Source: Spirosoma rhododendri
GTDB taxonomy: Bacteria > Bacteroidota > Bacteroidia > Cytophagales > Spirosomataceae
Length of the DNA stretch: 64,000 nucleotides
Direction: 5' to 3'
Assembly: GCF_012849055.1 (NCBI RefSeq)
Contig: NZ_CP051677.1
Span: 1,240,001 to 1,304,000 of the forward strand
A program made the position numbers and the translations under genes. This document shows, in pieces, positions 18,003-26,957 of this stretch; the first letter of the stretch is position 1, and each line of letters starts with the position of its first letter. Under the pieces are notes generated by a model. That model was given only the letters and a program-made list of their open reading frames with translations, made no database searches and was not told where the DNA came from.

Positions 18003-19253
18003 ATGACGTTAAAACGAGTAGTCGTAACGGGTCTTGGCGCACTTACGCCGATTGGTAACGATGTACCTACTTTCTGGAACAACTTATCAGCCGGCGTAAG
18101 CGGTGCCGGCCCGATCACGAAGTTCGATGCTTCTAAGTTTCGCACGCAGTTTGCCTGTGAAGTGAAGGGGATCGACGTCACGCAGTTTATTCCCCGGCAG
18201 GATGCGCGCAAAATGGACGCCTTTACCCATTATGCGCTGATTGCTACCGACGAAGCTGTCAAAGATTCCGGCCTTGACCTCGAAAACGACGATCTGAACA
18301 AGATCGGCGTTATCTGGGGGTCGGGTATCGGCGGGCTGAAGTCGTTTGAGGATGAGATGATCGACTACGCCAAGGGCGACGGTACCCCGCGTATCAACCC
18401 GTTCTTTATCGTTCGGATGATCGCCGATAGCGCGTCGGGACAGATTTCGATGCGCTACGGTTTTCGGGGCACCAACTACGTGACCGTATCGGCCTGTGCT
18501 TCGACCAACAACGCCATTATCGACGCGTTTAATTACATCCGGCTCGGTCGGCTGAACGTATGCGTCGTCGGCGGGTCGGAAGCGGCCGTCACAAAAGCCG
18601 GTATCGGTGGTTTCAACGCCAACCGCGCCCTTTCGGAGCGGAACGATTCGCCCGAAACAGCGTCGCGCCCGTACGACAAAGATCGCGACGGTTTCGTAAT
18701 GGGCGAAGGAGCCGGTGCCCTGATTCTCGAAGAATACGAGCACGCTAAAGCTCGGGGCGCTAAAATCTACGCCGAGCTAATCGGCGGGGGTATGTCGTCG
18801 GATGCGTATCATATCACGGCACCGCACCCGGAAGGGCTTGGTGCTTACCTGGCGATGCAGGACGCGCTGAACGATGCAGGGATCGAACCAACTGAAATCG
18901 ACTACATCAACACCCATGGTACGTCGACACCCGTTGGCGACCCGCAGGAGTTGAAAGCCATTTACAAGTTGTTCGGCGATCACGCGTTTAAGCTGAACAT
19001 CAGTTCGACCAAGTCGATGACGGGCCACTTGTTGGGAGCTGCCGGTGCCGTTGAAGCAATCGCCAGCGTAATGGCACTTCAGCATCAGCTGGTGCCGCCG
19101 ACGATCAACCTGAACAATCCTGACCCGGAAATCGACTCGCGCTTTAACCTGACGCCCAACAAAGCGCAGGAGCGTTCAATCACGACTGTGATGAGCAACG
19201 CCTTTGGGTTTGGTGGACACAATGCCATTGTAATTTTCCGTAAACCAAGCTGA
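18003..19253 (+). CDS. fabF: 3-oxoacyl-ACP synthase II
   Basis: A 416-aa condensing enzyme that elongates acyl-ACP with malonyl-ACP. The nucleophile Cys is in VTVSACASTNNAI (about residue 165). The two catalytic histidines are in NTHGTSTPVGDP and SMTGHLLGAAG, and the C-terminal glycine loop is SNAFGFGGHNA. It lies 53 bp after acpP and 4 bp before rnc, forming an operon. Confidence 0.97.
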   Translation: MTLKRVVVTGLGALTPIGNDVPTFWNNLSAGVSGAGPITKFDASKFRTQFACEVKGIDVTQFIPRQDARKMDAFTHYALIATDEAVKDSGLDLENDDLNKIGVIWGSGIGGLKSFEDEMIDYAKGDGTPRINPFFIVRMIADSASGQISMRYGFRGTNYVTVSACASTNNAIIDAFNYIRLGRLNVCVVGGSEAAVTKAGIGGFNANRALSERNDSPETASRPYDKDRDGFVMGEGAGALILEEYEHAKARGAKIYAELIGGGMSSDAYHITAPHPEGLGAYLAMQDALNDAGIEPTEIDYINTHGTSTPVGDPQELKAIYKLFGDHAFKLNISSTKSMTGHLLGAAGAVEAIASVMALQHQLVPPTINLNNPDPEIDSRFNLTPNKAQERSITTVMSNAFGFGGHNAIVIFRKPS

Positions 19254-19257
19254 GCCC

Positions 19258-20016
19258 TTGCAACTCACGCTGCCTCGTAGTCTGTTCAACCCTCTCGACT
19301 GGTTCAGGTCTGGCAACGCTGACCCCCGCAAGAACCTACGTCGGTCGATTGCCCACATTATTGGCGAACGGCCATCTAATCTGGGTTTGTATCAGCTTGC
19401 CTTACGGCATACGTCGGCATCGAAAGCAACGGCTATTGAAGGGTTCCGAGAGTCGAACGAACGGCTCGAATACCTAGGCGATGCCGTGCTAGGCATGGTC
19501 ATTGCCGAATTTCTATTTAAAAAATACCCCTACAAAGACGAAGGATTCCTGACCGAGATTCGCTCGCGGATCGTCAACCGGGAGACGCTCAACGGCATTG
19601 CCCGCAAGATTGGCCTCGACCGGCTTATCGAGTACGATGGGCAGCGGACGAAGAGCGTTCCCAGCCGGAGTTCAATGTATGGTGATGCACTTGAAGCCCT
19701 CGTCGGTGCCGTTTATCTGGACAAAGGCTTTCGCTTCTCGCGCCAGTTCATTCTAAAAGAACTGCTGTCGCACTACGACCTCGACCTGGTCGTTCAGAAC
19801 AATGTCAATTTTAAGAGCCGCCTGATTGAGTGGGCGCAACGGTCCGGCAAGGAGATCCGGTTCGACATCATTTCGGAGAAAGGCAGCAGCCACTTCCGCG
19901 AGTTCATCGCCCAGGTGGTTGTCGACGAAGAACCGTTTGCTACGGGTAGCGGCTATTCCAAAAAGAAAGCAGAGCAGGCAGCCGCCGAGAAAGCCCTTTC
20001 CCTCATCGAAGCCTAG
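19258..20016 (+). CDS. rnc: ribonuclease III
   Basis: A 252-aa double-strand-specific endoribonuclease. The RNase III signature is ERLEYLGDAVLGMVIAEF (about residues 77-94) with the second acidic pair in YGDALEALVGAVYLDKG. A C-terminal dsRNA-binding domain ends in GSGYSKKKAEQAAAEKAL. No ATG suits the N-terminus, so the start is taken as TTG at 19258, 4 bp after fabF. It processes rRNA precursors. Confidence 0.92.
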   Translation: MQLTLPRSLFNPLDWFRSGNADPRKNLRRSIAHIIGERPSNLGLYQLALRHTSASKATAIEGFRESNERLEYLGDAVLGMVIAEFLFKKYPYKDEGFLTEIRSRIVNRETLNGIARKIGLDRLIEYDGQRTKSVPSRSSMYGDALEALVGAVYLDKGFRFSRQFILKELLSHYDLDLVVQNNVNFKSRLIEWAQRSGKEIRFDIISEKGSSHFREFIAQVVVDEEPFATGSGYSKKKAEQAAAEKALSLIEA

Positions 20017-20023
20017 TAGGTAA

Positions 20024-20372
20024 TCACTCCTGTTTTTATTCTGTCAAACCGGCACATCGGCCAATTCTATTGGTTGTTTTGGCCGGTTTTCGCATTTACC
20101 TCAGTAGATTAGCTGTCAGTCTGTCATTTTCAACGTGCTATGCAGGCATGGTACAGGATTTGACTTTATGATGACAAGGAGCCCGTTGGCCAATAGGTCG
20201 ATGGCGCTGGAAACGCCTGAAAAGCGCCCCGCTGATGCGATCAACAAAGCCCTGTTAAATTTTGTTAAGGACAGACCCGCATCGGATTTTTACCCATCAC
20301 TTTCCGTTACACATACAGGTCGGTAACGACTATCTTACACAAAAGCGTAGTACTTCATTTTCCCAATCAATC
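20024..20372. other. 349-bp region without a convincing gene
   Basis: Contains the rnc terminator hairpin (20046-20090) and then the upstream region of the HtrA gene. A 63-codon frame at 20135-20326 has no family resemblance or start context and is judged spurious. No complete promoter pair was found. Confidence 0.45.
20046..20090 (+). terminator. terminator of the acpP-fabF-rnc operon
   Basis: Outer stem aaaccggc (20046-20053) with gccggttt (20082-20089), an inner ccaa/ttgg stem, and a T run at the 3' side. Confidence 0.6.
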
Positions 20373-21920
20373 ATGAAAAGCAACTGGAAACTTTTAGCGT
20401 TAATGGCGATTCTGTCGAGCGTCGTAACGTTAGCCGCTTACAACCTGTTGGGATTTAACAATAGGGATGTAATCTTCAACGAATCGTCGCCCACGCCAAC
20501 AATTACAAGTCGGCTGGCAGCCCTGACAGGCGACAGTCCATCGGCCGCGCCCGGTGATTTTTCGACGGCTGCAGAAGCCGTTACGCCTACAGTCGTTCAT
20601 ATACGCACGACGATGACCCGCACGGTGCGGCAGCAACAGGTACCCGATATTTTTCGGGAATTTTTCGGTGACGAGTTCGGCGGTCAGCAGCGTCAGCAAC
20701 CCCGCCGTCAGCAGGGGCAGGCATCGGGTTCGGGCGTTATTATCTCGAAAGATGGTTATATCGTTACCAACAACCACGTCGTGCAGGATGCCGATGAGGT
20801 GGAAGTTATCATGACCGATAAGCGGAGCTTCAAAGCCAAAGTAATCGGCACTGATCCCCTGACGGATCTGGCCGTTATCAAAGTAGACGCTACCAATCTG
20901 CCAGCCATCACGCTGGGCGATTCGGACGGTCTAAAGCTTGGCGAATGGGTACTGGCCGTTGGTTATCCGCTTGATCTGGAATCGACCGTAACAGCAGGTA
21001 TTGTTAGTGCCAAAGGCCGGAAAATCGGGATTCTGGACCAGGATTTCGCCCGGCGTCAAGGCCAGCAAAACGCCGATAGCAAGCAGGGAGACACACCCGT
21101 TGAAGCCTTTATCCAAACAGATGCTGCCATCAACCCCGGTAACTCGGGTGGCGCACTGGTAAACCTGCGTGGTGAACTGGTCGGTATAAACTCAGCCATC
21201 GCTTCGGCAACGGGTTACTACAGCGGATATGGCTTTGCGGTTCCTGTATCGCTGGTAAAAAAGGTATCAGCTGATTTGCTGAAGTATGGCAACGTACAGC
21301 GTGGTTATATCGGCGTCCTGCCAGTGGAGCTTAACAGTACGGTGGCAAAAGAGAAGGGCGTGAAAGTAAATCGGGGTATCTATGTTGAGACGGCCGTCGA
21401 CGGTGGTGCGGCCAAACAGGCTGGTATTCAGAAAGGTGACGTGCTCGTGAAGATGGAAGGTCAGCCGCTGGATTCAGACGCTCAGATGCGTGAAATCATC
21501 GGTCGTCGTCGTCCGGGCGACATCGTGAACGTAACGATCAACCGGAATGGCACGGAGAAAGACGTTAAAGTCGAACTACGCAACCGGAACGGTGGCCGCG
21601 ACATTATCAAGAAGGCGGAAGTAACGGCTTCGGCGGCTTCGCTCAACGCACTGGGTGCCGACTTTGAAGAACTGAGCGCACAGGAAGCCAAACAACTGGG
21701 TGTTGGTGGTGGTATCCGGGTGAAGCAAATCAAAGATGGCAAACTGGCCGAAACCGACATTGAAGAAGGCTTCATTATCATCAAGGCTAATGGTCGGAAC
21801 GTGAAGACGGCTAAAGACCTGCAAACGATTATGAGCACGGTGAAGGAAGGTGAAGGGCTTATGCTGATTGGGATGTACCCCAACAGCTCGCGGATGTACT
21901 ACTACGCTGTGCCTGTTTAA
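20373..21920 (+). CDS. degQ: periplasmic serine protease, DegQ/HtrA (Do) family
   Basis: A 515-aa protease/chaperone for misfolded envelope proteins. The N-terminal membrane anchor or signal is at residues 5-25. The trypsin-like domain carries His135 (TNNHVV), Asp165 (DLAV strand) and Ser258 (NPGNSGGAL). Two PDZ domains follow: PDZ1 at about 305-395 (GYIGVLPVEL, AGIQKGDVLVKM) and PDZ2 at about 425-510. The loop between residues 85 and 118 is Gln/Arg-rich. The ATG at 20373 is chosen because the signal anchor begins there. It is monocistronic, with a very strong terminator. Confidence 0.94.
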   Translation: MKSNWKLLALMAILSSVVTLAAYNLLGFNNRDVIFNESSPTPTITSRLAALTGDSPSAAPGDFSTAAEAVTPTVVHIRTTMTRTVRQQQVPDIFREFFGDEFGGQQRQQPRRQQGQASGSGVIISKDGYIVTNNHVVQDADEVEVIMTDKRSFKAKVIGTDPLTDLAVIKVDATNLPAITLGDSDGLKLGEWVLAVGYPLDLESTVTAGIVSAKGRKIGILDQDFARRQGQQNADSKQGDTPVEAFIQTDAAINPGNSGGALVNLRGELVGINSAIASATGYYSGYGFAVPVSLVKKVSADLLKYGNVQRGYIGVLPVELNSTVAKEKGVKVNRGIYVETAVDGGAAKQAGIQKGDVLVKMEGQPLDSDAQMREIIGRRRPGDIVNVTINRNGTEKDVKVELRNRNGGRDIIKKAEVTASAASLNALGADFEELSAQEAKQLGVGGGIRVKQIKDGKLAETDIEEGFIIIKANGRNVKTAKDLQTIMSTVKEGEGLMLIGMYPNSSRMYYYAVPV

Positions 21921-21921
21921 T

Positions 21922-21987
21922 CGTTCTTTGAGCAACAAAAAAGCCCGCTGGCGTTTGCCAGCGGGCTTTTTTGTTGCTCAAAGAACG
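21922..21987. terminator. long bidirectional terminator after degQ
   Basis: Perfect 31-bp stem (21922-21952 with 21957-21987) with loop gttt; the inner part aaaaaagcccgctggc gives T6 on both strands. It can serve degQ and the convergent gmd. Confidence 0.85.
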
Positions 21988-21989
21988 AC

Positions 21990-22075
21990 GTTTAAGGTTT
22001 ACAGTTCAAGGTTTAAAGTTGGCTGGCGCGTGCTAATCCTGCGGTAGCCAACCTTAAACATTAGACGTTAAACCT
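21990..22075. repeat. dispersed imperfect palindrome, copy 2
   Basis: Left arm about 21990-22024 and right arm 22046-22075 are imperfect reverse complements. The right arm (ccaaccttaaacattagac) closely matches the right arm of the element at 9509-9582. It borders the gmd stop codon, just as copy 1 borders the exbB stop codon. Confidence 0.6.
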
Positions 22076-22076
22076 A

Positions 22077-23189
22077 CTACTCGTAGTAGTTCAAAATCTG
22101 GTGACCGCTCTTTGCCAGCAGTTGATCGCGACGGAACAGGTCGATGTCGGCCGTCATCATATCTTTCACTAGCGCAGGCAGGTCGTATTTTGGTTTCCAG
22201 CCCAGCTTGCTCATTGCCTTAGTAGGGTCGCCGAGCAGCAGGTCTACTTCGGTCGGGCGGAAATAACGGGGATCGACCGAGACCACTTCCTGACCGATAG
22301 CCACAGGGAAATCAGGGTTATTGGCGCTCACGACCTTAGCGGTTTCGCTGGCACCTTCACCCAAGAACTCCAGCTCAACGCCGATTTCAGCGAAGGCCAT
22401 CCGAACGAAGTCGCGGATACGGGTTGTTACGCCCGTCGCAATCACAAAATCTTCCGGCGTCTCCTGCTGAAGAATCAGGTACATGGCTTCAACATAATCT
22501 TTAGCGTGGCCCCAATCGCGTTGCGCGTCCAAGTTACCCAGGTAGATTTTCTCCTGCAAACCAAGGCCAATACGCGAAACGGCGCGGGTGATTTTGCGCG
22601 TTACGAACGTTTCGCCCCGTAGTGGCGACTCGTGGTTAAACAGGATACCATTGCAGGCATACATGTTATAAGCTTCACGATAGTTGACCGTGATCCAGTA
22701 GGCATACTGTTTGGCAACGGCATACGGCGAACGGGGATAGAATGGCGTCGTCTCCGACTGCGCGTGTCCCTGCACACCGCCGTACAGTTCAGACGTCGAT
22801 GCCTGATATATTTTCGTTTTTCCCGCCAAGCCCAGCAGCCGGACTGCTTCCAGAATCCGCAGCATACCGATACCATCGACCTGCGCGGCATATTCAGGCT
22901 CTTCGAAACTCACCTGTACGTGCGACATAGCACCCAGGTTATAAATTTCATCGGGCTGAACTTCCTGTATAATCCGGATAATGTTCGTCGAGTCCGACAG
23001 GTCCCCGTAGTGCAGTTTGAACCGTACGTCATCCTGGTGCGGATCTTCGTAGACGTGGTCGATACGTTGGGTATTGAAAAGCGAACTACGCCGTTTGATA
23101 CCGTGCACTTCGTAACCCTTTGACAGCAATAATTCGGTCAGATAGGCTCCGTCCTGACCCGTTACACCCGTTATTAACGCTCTTTTCAT
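22077..23189 (-). CDS. gmd: GDP-mannose 4,6-dehydratase
   Basis: A 370-aa extended SDR enzyme that converts GDP-mannose to GDP-4-keto-6-deoxymannose, the precursor of fucose and related sugars in surface glycans. The NADP-binding motif is [17 protein letters not shown] (GxxGxxG). The catalytic triad region is STSELYGG with [15 protein letters not shown] (YxxxK), and [12 protein letters not shown] is typical. No fucose synthase gene is adjacent. Confidence 0.96.
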   Translation of the reverse strand: MKRALITGVTGQDGAYLTELLLSKGYEVHGIKRRSSLFNTQRIDHVYEDPHQDDVRFKLHYGDLSDSTNIIRIIQEVQPDEIYNLGAMSHVQVSFEEPEYAAQVDGIGMLRILEAVRLLGLAGKTKIYQASTSELYGGVQGHAQSETTPFYPRSPYAVAKQYAYWITVNYREAYNMYACNGILFNHESPLRGETFVTRKITRAVSRIGLGLQEKIYLGNLDAQRDWGHAKDYVEAMYLILQQETPEDFVIATGVTTRIRDFVRMAFAEIGVELEFLGEGASETAKVVSANNPDFPVAIGQEVVSVDPRYFRPTEVDLLLGDPTKAMSKLGWKPKYDLPALVKDMMTADIDLFRRDQLLAKSGHQILNYYE

Positions 23190-23212
23190 AATCCGTTCTT
23201 AAAAATCGATTG

Positions 23213-23255
23213 CATTCTTTTGCACAAAACGAATCAAATCTACATCCTTTTGCAC
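23213..23255 (-). promoter_or_regulatory. gmd promoter region with two direct repeats
   Basis: A 13-base motif, catycttttgcac, occurs at 23213-23225 and 23243-23255, 30 bp apart (about three helical turns). It flanks a minus-strand TAGATTTG (-7 type) box at 23235-23242. This arrangement suggests an operator around the gmd promoter, but no regulator is identified. Confidence 0.4.
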
Positions 23256-23266
23256 GACAAATTGTA

Positions 23267-23881
23267 TTATTTTATTAATAGGGCTCTTCGCACGTCGACC
23301 TTGTCGCCCTGAAGCTGTGCCGACCGAATCAGTTGCTTAATTGACGCGTAATAACGTTCAGCATCGATACGGCGCATGAAATCGCCAATCTTCAGTTTGT
23401 ACGTCGGCTGATTATAGCTGAGATACGGGTTAAGCTCAGGGAAGTTCTGGGCAATCAATGCTTTAGTGGCATCAACCTCCTGTCGTTGCGTACCCACGTA
23501 GACCTGTATACGAAACCCGGGGGCGTAGCGGATCGATCGGTTTTGCACCGCCAGCGTATCGAGCACGGCGTCGAGCTGCCGGTTTACGTTCAGCGTCGGA
23601 GCAGCCGGTGTTGCCGAACGGCGCGGCTCCGTTCGGCGGGGCGGAGCGGGGGGCGGTCCAGCAGACGAACTAGCCGGGGCTGAACTGGTCGATGTCGGGC
23701 GGGTAGTAGCGGGGCGGTTGGTCGCTGGGCCATAAGTCGGTCTTACGGCTGACAGGTCTTCGCTGTAAGCACCATAGCTGGTTGACGGGCGGCTGTTGCC
23801 ACTGCTCACCGGGCGGCTCGTTGCGCACCCCGTCAGCAAGGCGATCAGGCTTATACCCGCTATGCCATATCGGACATCCAT
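23267..23881 (-). CDS. SPOR-domain lipoprotein
   Basis: A 204-aa exported lipoprotein with signal peptide and lipobox LLTGCATS (Cys at about residue 19). A Ser/Pro/Thr-rich low-complexity stretch (residues 22-98) comes next. The C-terminal SPOR-like domain (FRIQVYVGTQRQEVDATKAL ... YKLKIGDFMRRIDAERYYASI) is of the type that binds denuded septal peptidoglycan. It is divergent from murB, with 119 bp between the starts, which fits a cell-wall role. Confidence 0.8.
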   Translation of the reverse strand: MDVRYGIAGISLIALLTGCATSRPVSSGNSRPSTSYGAYSEDLSAVRPTYGPATNRPATTRPTSTSSAPASSSAGPPPAPPRRTEPRRSATPAAPTLNVNRQLDAVLDTLAVQNRSIRYAPGFRIQVYVGTQRQEVDATKALIAQNFPELNPYLSYNQPTYKLKIGDFMRRIDAERYYASIKQLIRSAQLQGDKVDVRRALLIK

Positions 23882-24000
23882 AAGAGTTATCGGTAGTGAA
23901 AAGACAAAAGTACGCGTTTCGCAGCCATGTTGGTAGGCCCGGTGCGGGTGCGATACCCTCGTGGATTTTGGCTATTTTTGCCAGACTACCTCCTCGGTTT

Positions 24001-25025
24001 ATGTTGAATATACAAAGTAACGTGTCTCTCAAGCCGTATAACACGTTCGGCATTGATGCTCAGGCACGCTATCTGGTTGAGATCATCCACGAAAACGACC
24101 TGCCCGCCTTACTATTACTGACTGATTTTATCGATGTTCCCAAACTGATTCTGGGGGCGGTAGTAACGTATTACTCTGCCACGACTTCGATGGGCTGGTT
24201 GTGAAGATGGCTATTCAGGGCATCGGGGTAGTGCGCGAGGATAATGACCACATTTATCTGCGCGCCGGGGCGGGTGTCAACTGGCATCAGCTGGTTCAGC
24301 ATTGCGTGACGCACGACTATGCGGGGATGGAGAACCTGTCATTAATTCCCGGCACGGTGGGGGCAGCACCCATGCAGAATATTGGCGCTTACGGGGTAGA
24401 AATTGAGCAGATTTTCGACTCGCTGATCGCCGTACACATCGCAACGGGGGAGCAACACACGTTTTCCCACGCCGACTGCGGGTTCGGCTACCGCGAGAGT
24501 GTGTTCAAGCACGACCTGAAAGGACAGTACATTATCACCCACGTGACGTTTCGGCTCGATAAGATACCTACGTTCCATACGCGCTACGGGGCCATTCAGG
24601 AAACGCTCGACACAATGGGGGTATCGGAAGATAACCTGTCGATTCAGGCGGTCAGTGATGCCGTTATTCAGATCCGGCGGAGCAAACTTCCCGATCCCGC
24701 GCAGATCGGGAATGCGGGCAGTTTTTTCAAGAACCCGGAAATATCGGCGGAGCAGTTCGAGACTTTGAAACAGACGTACCCTGATTTGCCGGGCTATCCA
24801 CTGGCCGAAGGTGGCGTGAAATTACCGGCGGGCTGGCTGATTGAGCGGGCGGGCTGGAAAGGCCACCGTGCAGGTGATGCCGGTGTTCATGCCAAACAGG
24901 CATTGGTGCTCGTGAACTATGGCAAGGCAACCGGCAACGAAATTATGGCGCTTGCCCGGCAGATACAGGCATCGGTACAGAAAAAATACGGTGTTACGAT
25001 TCAACCGGAAGTAAACGTAGTTTAG
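24001..25025 (+). pseudogene. murB: UDP-N-acetylenolpyruvoylglucosamine reductase, frameshifted
   Basis: MurB reduces UDP-GlcNAc-enolpyruvate to UDP-MurNAc, a committed and normally essential step of peptidoglycan synthesis. The start reads MLNIQSNVSLKPYNTFGID, a family N-terminus. After VPKLILG the frame goes wrong and stops at 24204. In the next frame the family motif G-S-N-V-L-L-C is intact and the gene runs on to 25025 with ENLSLIPGTVGAAPMQNIGAYG, GYRESVFK, GSFFKNPEIS and the C-terminal AGWKGHRAGDAGVHAKQALVLVN. The fault is at GGGGG (24153-24157), where six G restore one frame of 341 aa. Because murB is essential, an error in the sequence is far more likely than gene loss. Confidence 0.9.
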
Positions 25026-25067
25026 GCGGTGTAATTCTCAGAAAGACCTAACAGCTACCCGGCTTCT

Positions 25068-25116
25068 CAACACAAAAAAGGGGCGTAACCATTGGTTACG
25101 CCCCTTTTTTGTGTTG
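25068..25116. terminator. bidirectional terminator between murB and the ROK kinase
   Basis: Perfect 23-bp stem (25068-25090 with 25094-25116), loop att, core aggggcgtaacc, with T6 on both strands. Confidence 0.85.
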
Positions 25117-25127
25117 TGTCGTATCAC

Positions 25128-26042
25128 TTACTCGAAACACAGCGATGCAGCACCGAGCAGGCCCGCATCGTTGCCCAGCGTGGCGCGTTTGATCGCCAGA
25201 CCGTTTTTGTAGTAAGGGTTAAGCCAATGATCGAGCGTACGGTTAACAGCGGGTAGGATGTAGTCGAACGAAGCCGACAAACCACCACCGATCAGGACGT
25301 ATTTGATGTCGAGAATTTTAATCAGGGCGGCCAGTCCTTCGCCCAGCATTTCGCCAACCTCTTCCCAAATCTGCATTGCTAGCTTATCGCCTTCAGCGGC
25401 AGCAGCTACCAGACCCGTTGTCGAGATACTACCATCGCTGGGGAGCTGCGTCTCTCCGCTGAACTCCGACCGGCGCAGATTCGCCAGTTGCAGCAGTTCA
25501 ACTTTGCCGATGTTACGCTCCAGCACCCGGCCATTCCGAGACGGGATGTGGCCCGGTTCCATAGCGTTGCCATCGCCCCCGGTAAAGATTTTCTTGTTGA
25601 TGATAGCAGCTCCACCAACCCCCGTACCGAGCGTAATGAAGATATAGTTTTCGTTGATCTTCTCCTCAGCGAAGTAGTACTCCCCCAGCGCAGCCGCGTT
25701 GGCGTCGTTTTCGAGGAAAAACTGGATACCTGGGAAGCGTTTCGACAGGATATCGACCATCGGCACGTCATCAATCTCGGGAATAGCTGTGATCTCGAGG
25801 GGCACGGTCCGTTCGCGGTTGAGCATACCGGGCAGGCCAATACCCACGTGTTTTACTTCTTTATTGCCCAGCAGTTGCAGGGCGACAGCATCGCCGAAGC
25901 GGTCGATGAAGTGACCCGATTGCCGCCAGCTACCCGTATCGTGGCTATAAAAGTTTGAAATTTTACCGGTGCTCGCGTCAACGATACCCATTTTGACGTT
26001 CGTACCGCCAACGTCTATACCCAGATACTCAACAGAAGCCAT
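25128..26042 (-). CDS. ROK-family glucokinase-like kinase
   Basis: A 304-aa ASKHA-fold kinase. Phosphate 1 loop is LGIDVGGTNVKMGIVD, the sugar-binding/catalytic part is FFLENDANAAALGEYYF (Asp as base), phosphate 2 is FITLGTGVGGAAII, and the adenosine part is VLIGGGLSASFDYILP. It probably phosphorylates glucose or a related hexose with ATP or polyphosphate. The ROK zinc motif CxCGxxGCxE after ExGH is missing: here EPGHIPSRNGRVLERNIGK has no cysteine. This occurs in a Bacteroidota subgroup. Confidence 0.85.
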   Translation of the reverse strand: MASVEYLGIDVGGTNVKMGIVDASTGKISNFYSHDTGSWRQSGHFIDRFGDAVALQLLGNKEVKHVGIGLPGMLNRERTVPLEITAIPEIDDVPMVDILSKRFPGIQFFLENDANAAALGEYYFAEEKINENYIFITLGTGVGGAAIINKKIFTGGDGNAMEPGHIPSRNGRVLERNIGKVELLQLANLRRSEFSGETQLPSDGSISTTGLVAAAAEGDKLAMQIWEEVGEMLGEGLAALIKILDIKYVLIGGGLSASFDYILPAVNRTLDHWLNPYYKNGLAIKRATLGNDAGLLGAASLCFE

Positions 26043-26158
26043 TTCCTGCGTTTACCGTTTTTTCGATTAAAAGAAAGTCTGCATCCTCAACAGATGGGTC
26101 GCAAGTTAATGAAAAACCGCTCTACTCCCCGATATACCCAGTTGCTTGCTGGAGCACG

Positions 26159-26833
26159 CTACAGATCGCCCAGTTGAGGTCGCAACAGAATTTCCTCGAT
26201 GACGGCCGACGCCGACAACGTGTAGGCCGCCCACAGACTGTTGGCCACGTCAGTAGCTTCCATGAATCGGTCGGTCGGCAGATCGGTACCGGCCCAGCTA
26301 TCGGTGAGCGTCGCGCCGGGGAGCAGGGCCGTCACTTTAACACCTGTCGGTTTGAGTTCTTCGCGCAGCACCCGGCTCATACCCAGCAGGGCAAATTTGG
26401 AAATGCAGTATGACCCACCGTTGGTGTACGGCGTAATGCTGGCCGTCGAGCACATCATAAAAATATGCCCCTTCCGGCGCGCCACCATCTCGCCCACGAC
26501 ACCCCGGGTCAGGTGATAGGCACTGGCCACGTTGGTGTTCATGAGTTGTTCAAACGTCCCCTCGGCTTCATTTTGAATCTGCCCCGGCAGGAAAACACCC
26601 GTGTTGTTGACTAGTATATCGACCGGGCGGCCCAGCGACCGAACGTAGCCAATCAGTGCGTCGACACCGGCGCGGGTACCGAGGTCAGCGGCAAAAGGTA
26701 AATAGCTTTCACCGGTAATGCCGTCGACCGAGCGGGCGCAGACGACGACGTCGAAGCCTTCGGTAACAAGTTTGTCGGCGATGGCCCGTCCAATTCCTTT
26801 TGTACCCCCCGTAACAACGGCTAATAACTTCAT
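26159..26833 (-). CDS. SDR-family oxidoreductase
   Basis: A 224-aa classical short-chain dehydrogenase. The cofactor motif is VVTGGTKGIGRAIADKL, NNTGVFLPG is the NNAG-like motif, and the active site is Ser (MMCSTAS) with YCISKFALLG (YxxxK). CARS at the end of strand 2 suggests NADP(H). Substrate unknown; it resembles 3-ketoacyl-ACP reductases and sepiapterin-reductase-like enzymes. The start at 26833 is taken because the first strand begins there. Confidence 0.85.
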   Translation of the reverse strand: MKLLAVVTGGTKGIGRAIADKLVTEGFDVVVCARSVDGITGESYLPFAADLGTRAGVDALIGYVRSLGRPVDILVNNTGVFLPGQIQNEAEGTFEQLMNTNVASAYHLTRGVVGEMVARRKGHIFMMCSTASITPYTNGGSYCISKFALLGMSRVLREELKPTGVKVTALLPGATLTDSWAGTDLPTDRFMEATDVANSLWAAYTLSASAVIEEILLRPQLGDL

Positions 26834-26957
26834 AGCGAGAAAAACACGATGACTGACAGACCCGCAAGTTACGCCAGAAACCATTCGCCGATGGATGGAG
26901 TTTCACGGTAAGGCCCGTTACCCCACTACACTGACGCGGTCGTTGTTTACCGGAATC

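Noticed and set aside
20135..20326. 63-codon frame upstream of degQ
   Set aside because: No recognisable family, poor start context and placed in a promoter region. The signal anchor of degQ starts at 20373.
648..25025. Programmed ribosomal frameshifting as the explanation of the split genes
   Set aside because: The four breaks lack typical slippery heptamers with downstream pseudoknots, hit unrelated genes and differ only by run length. Sequence error is simpler. Not excluded for murB.
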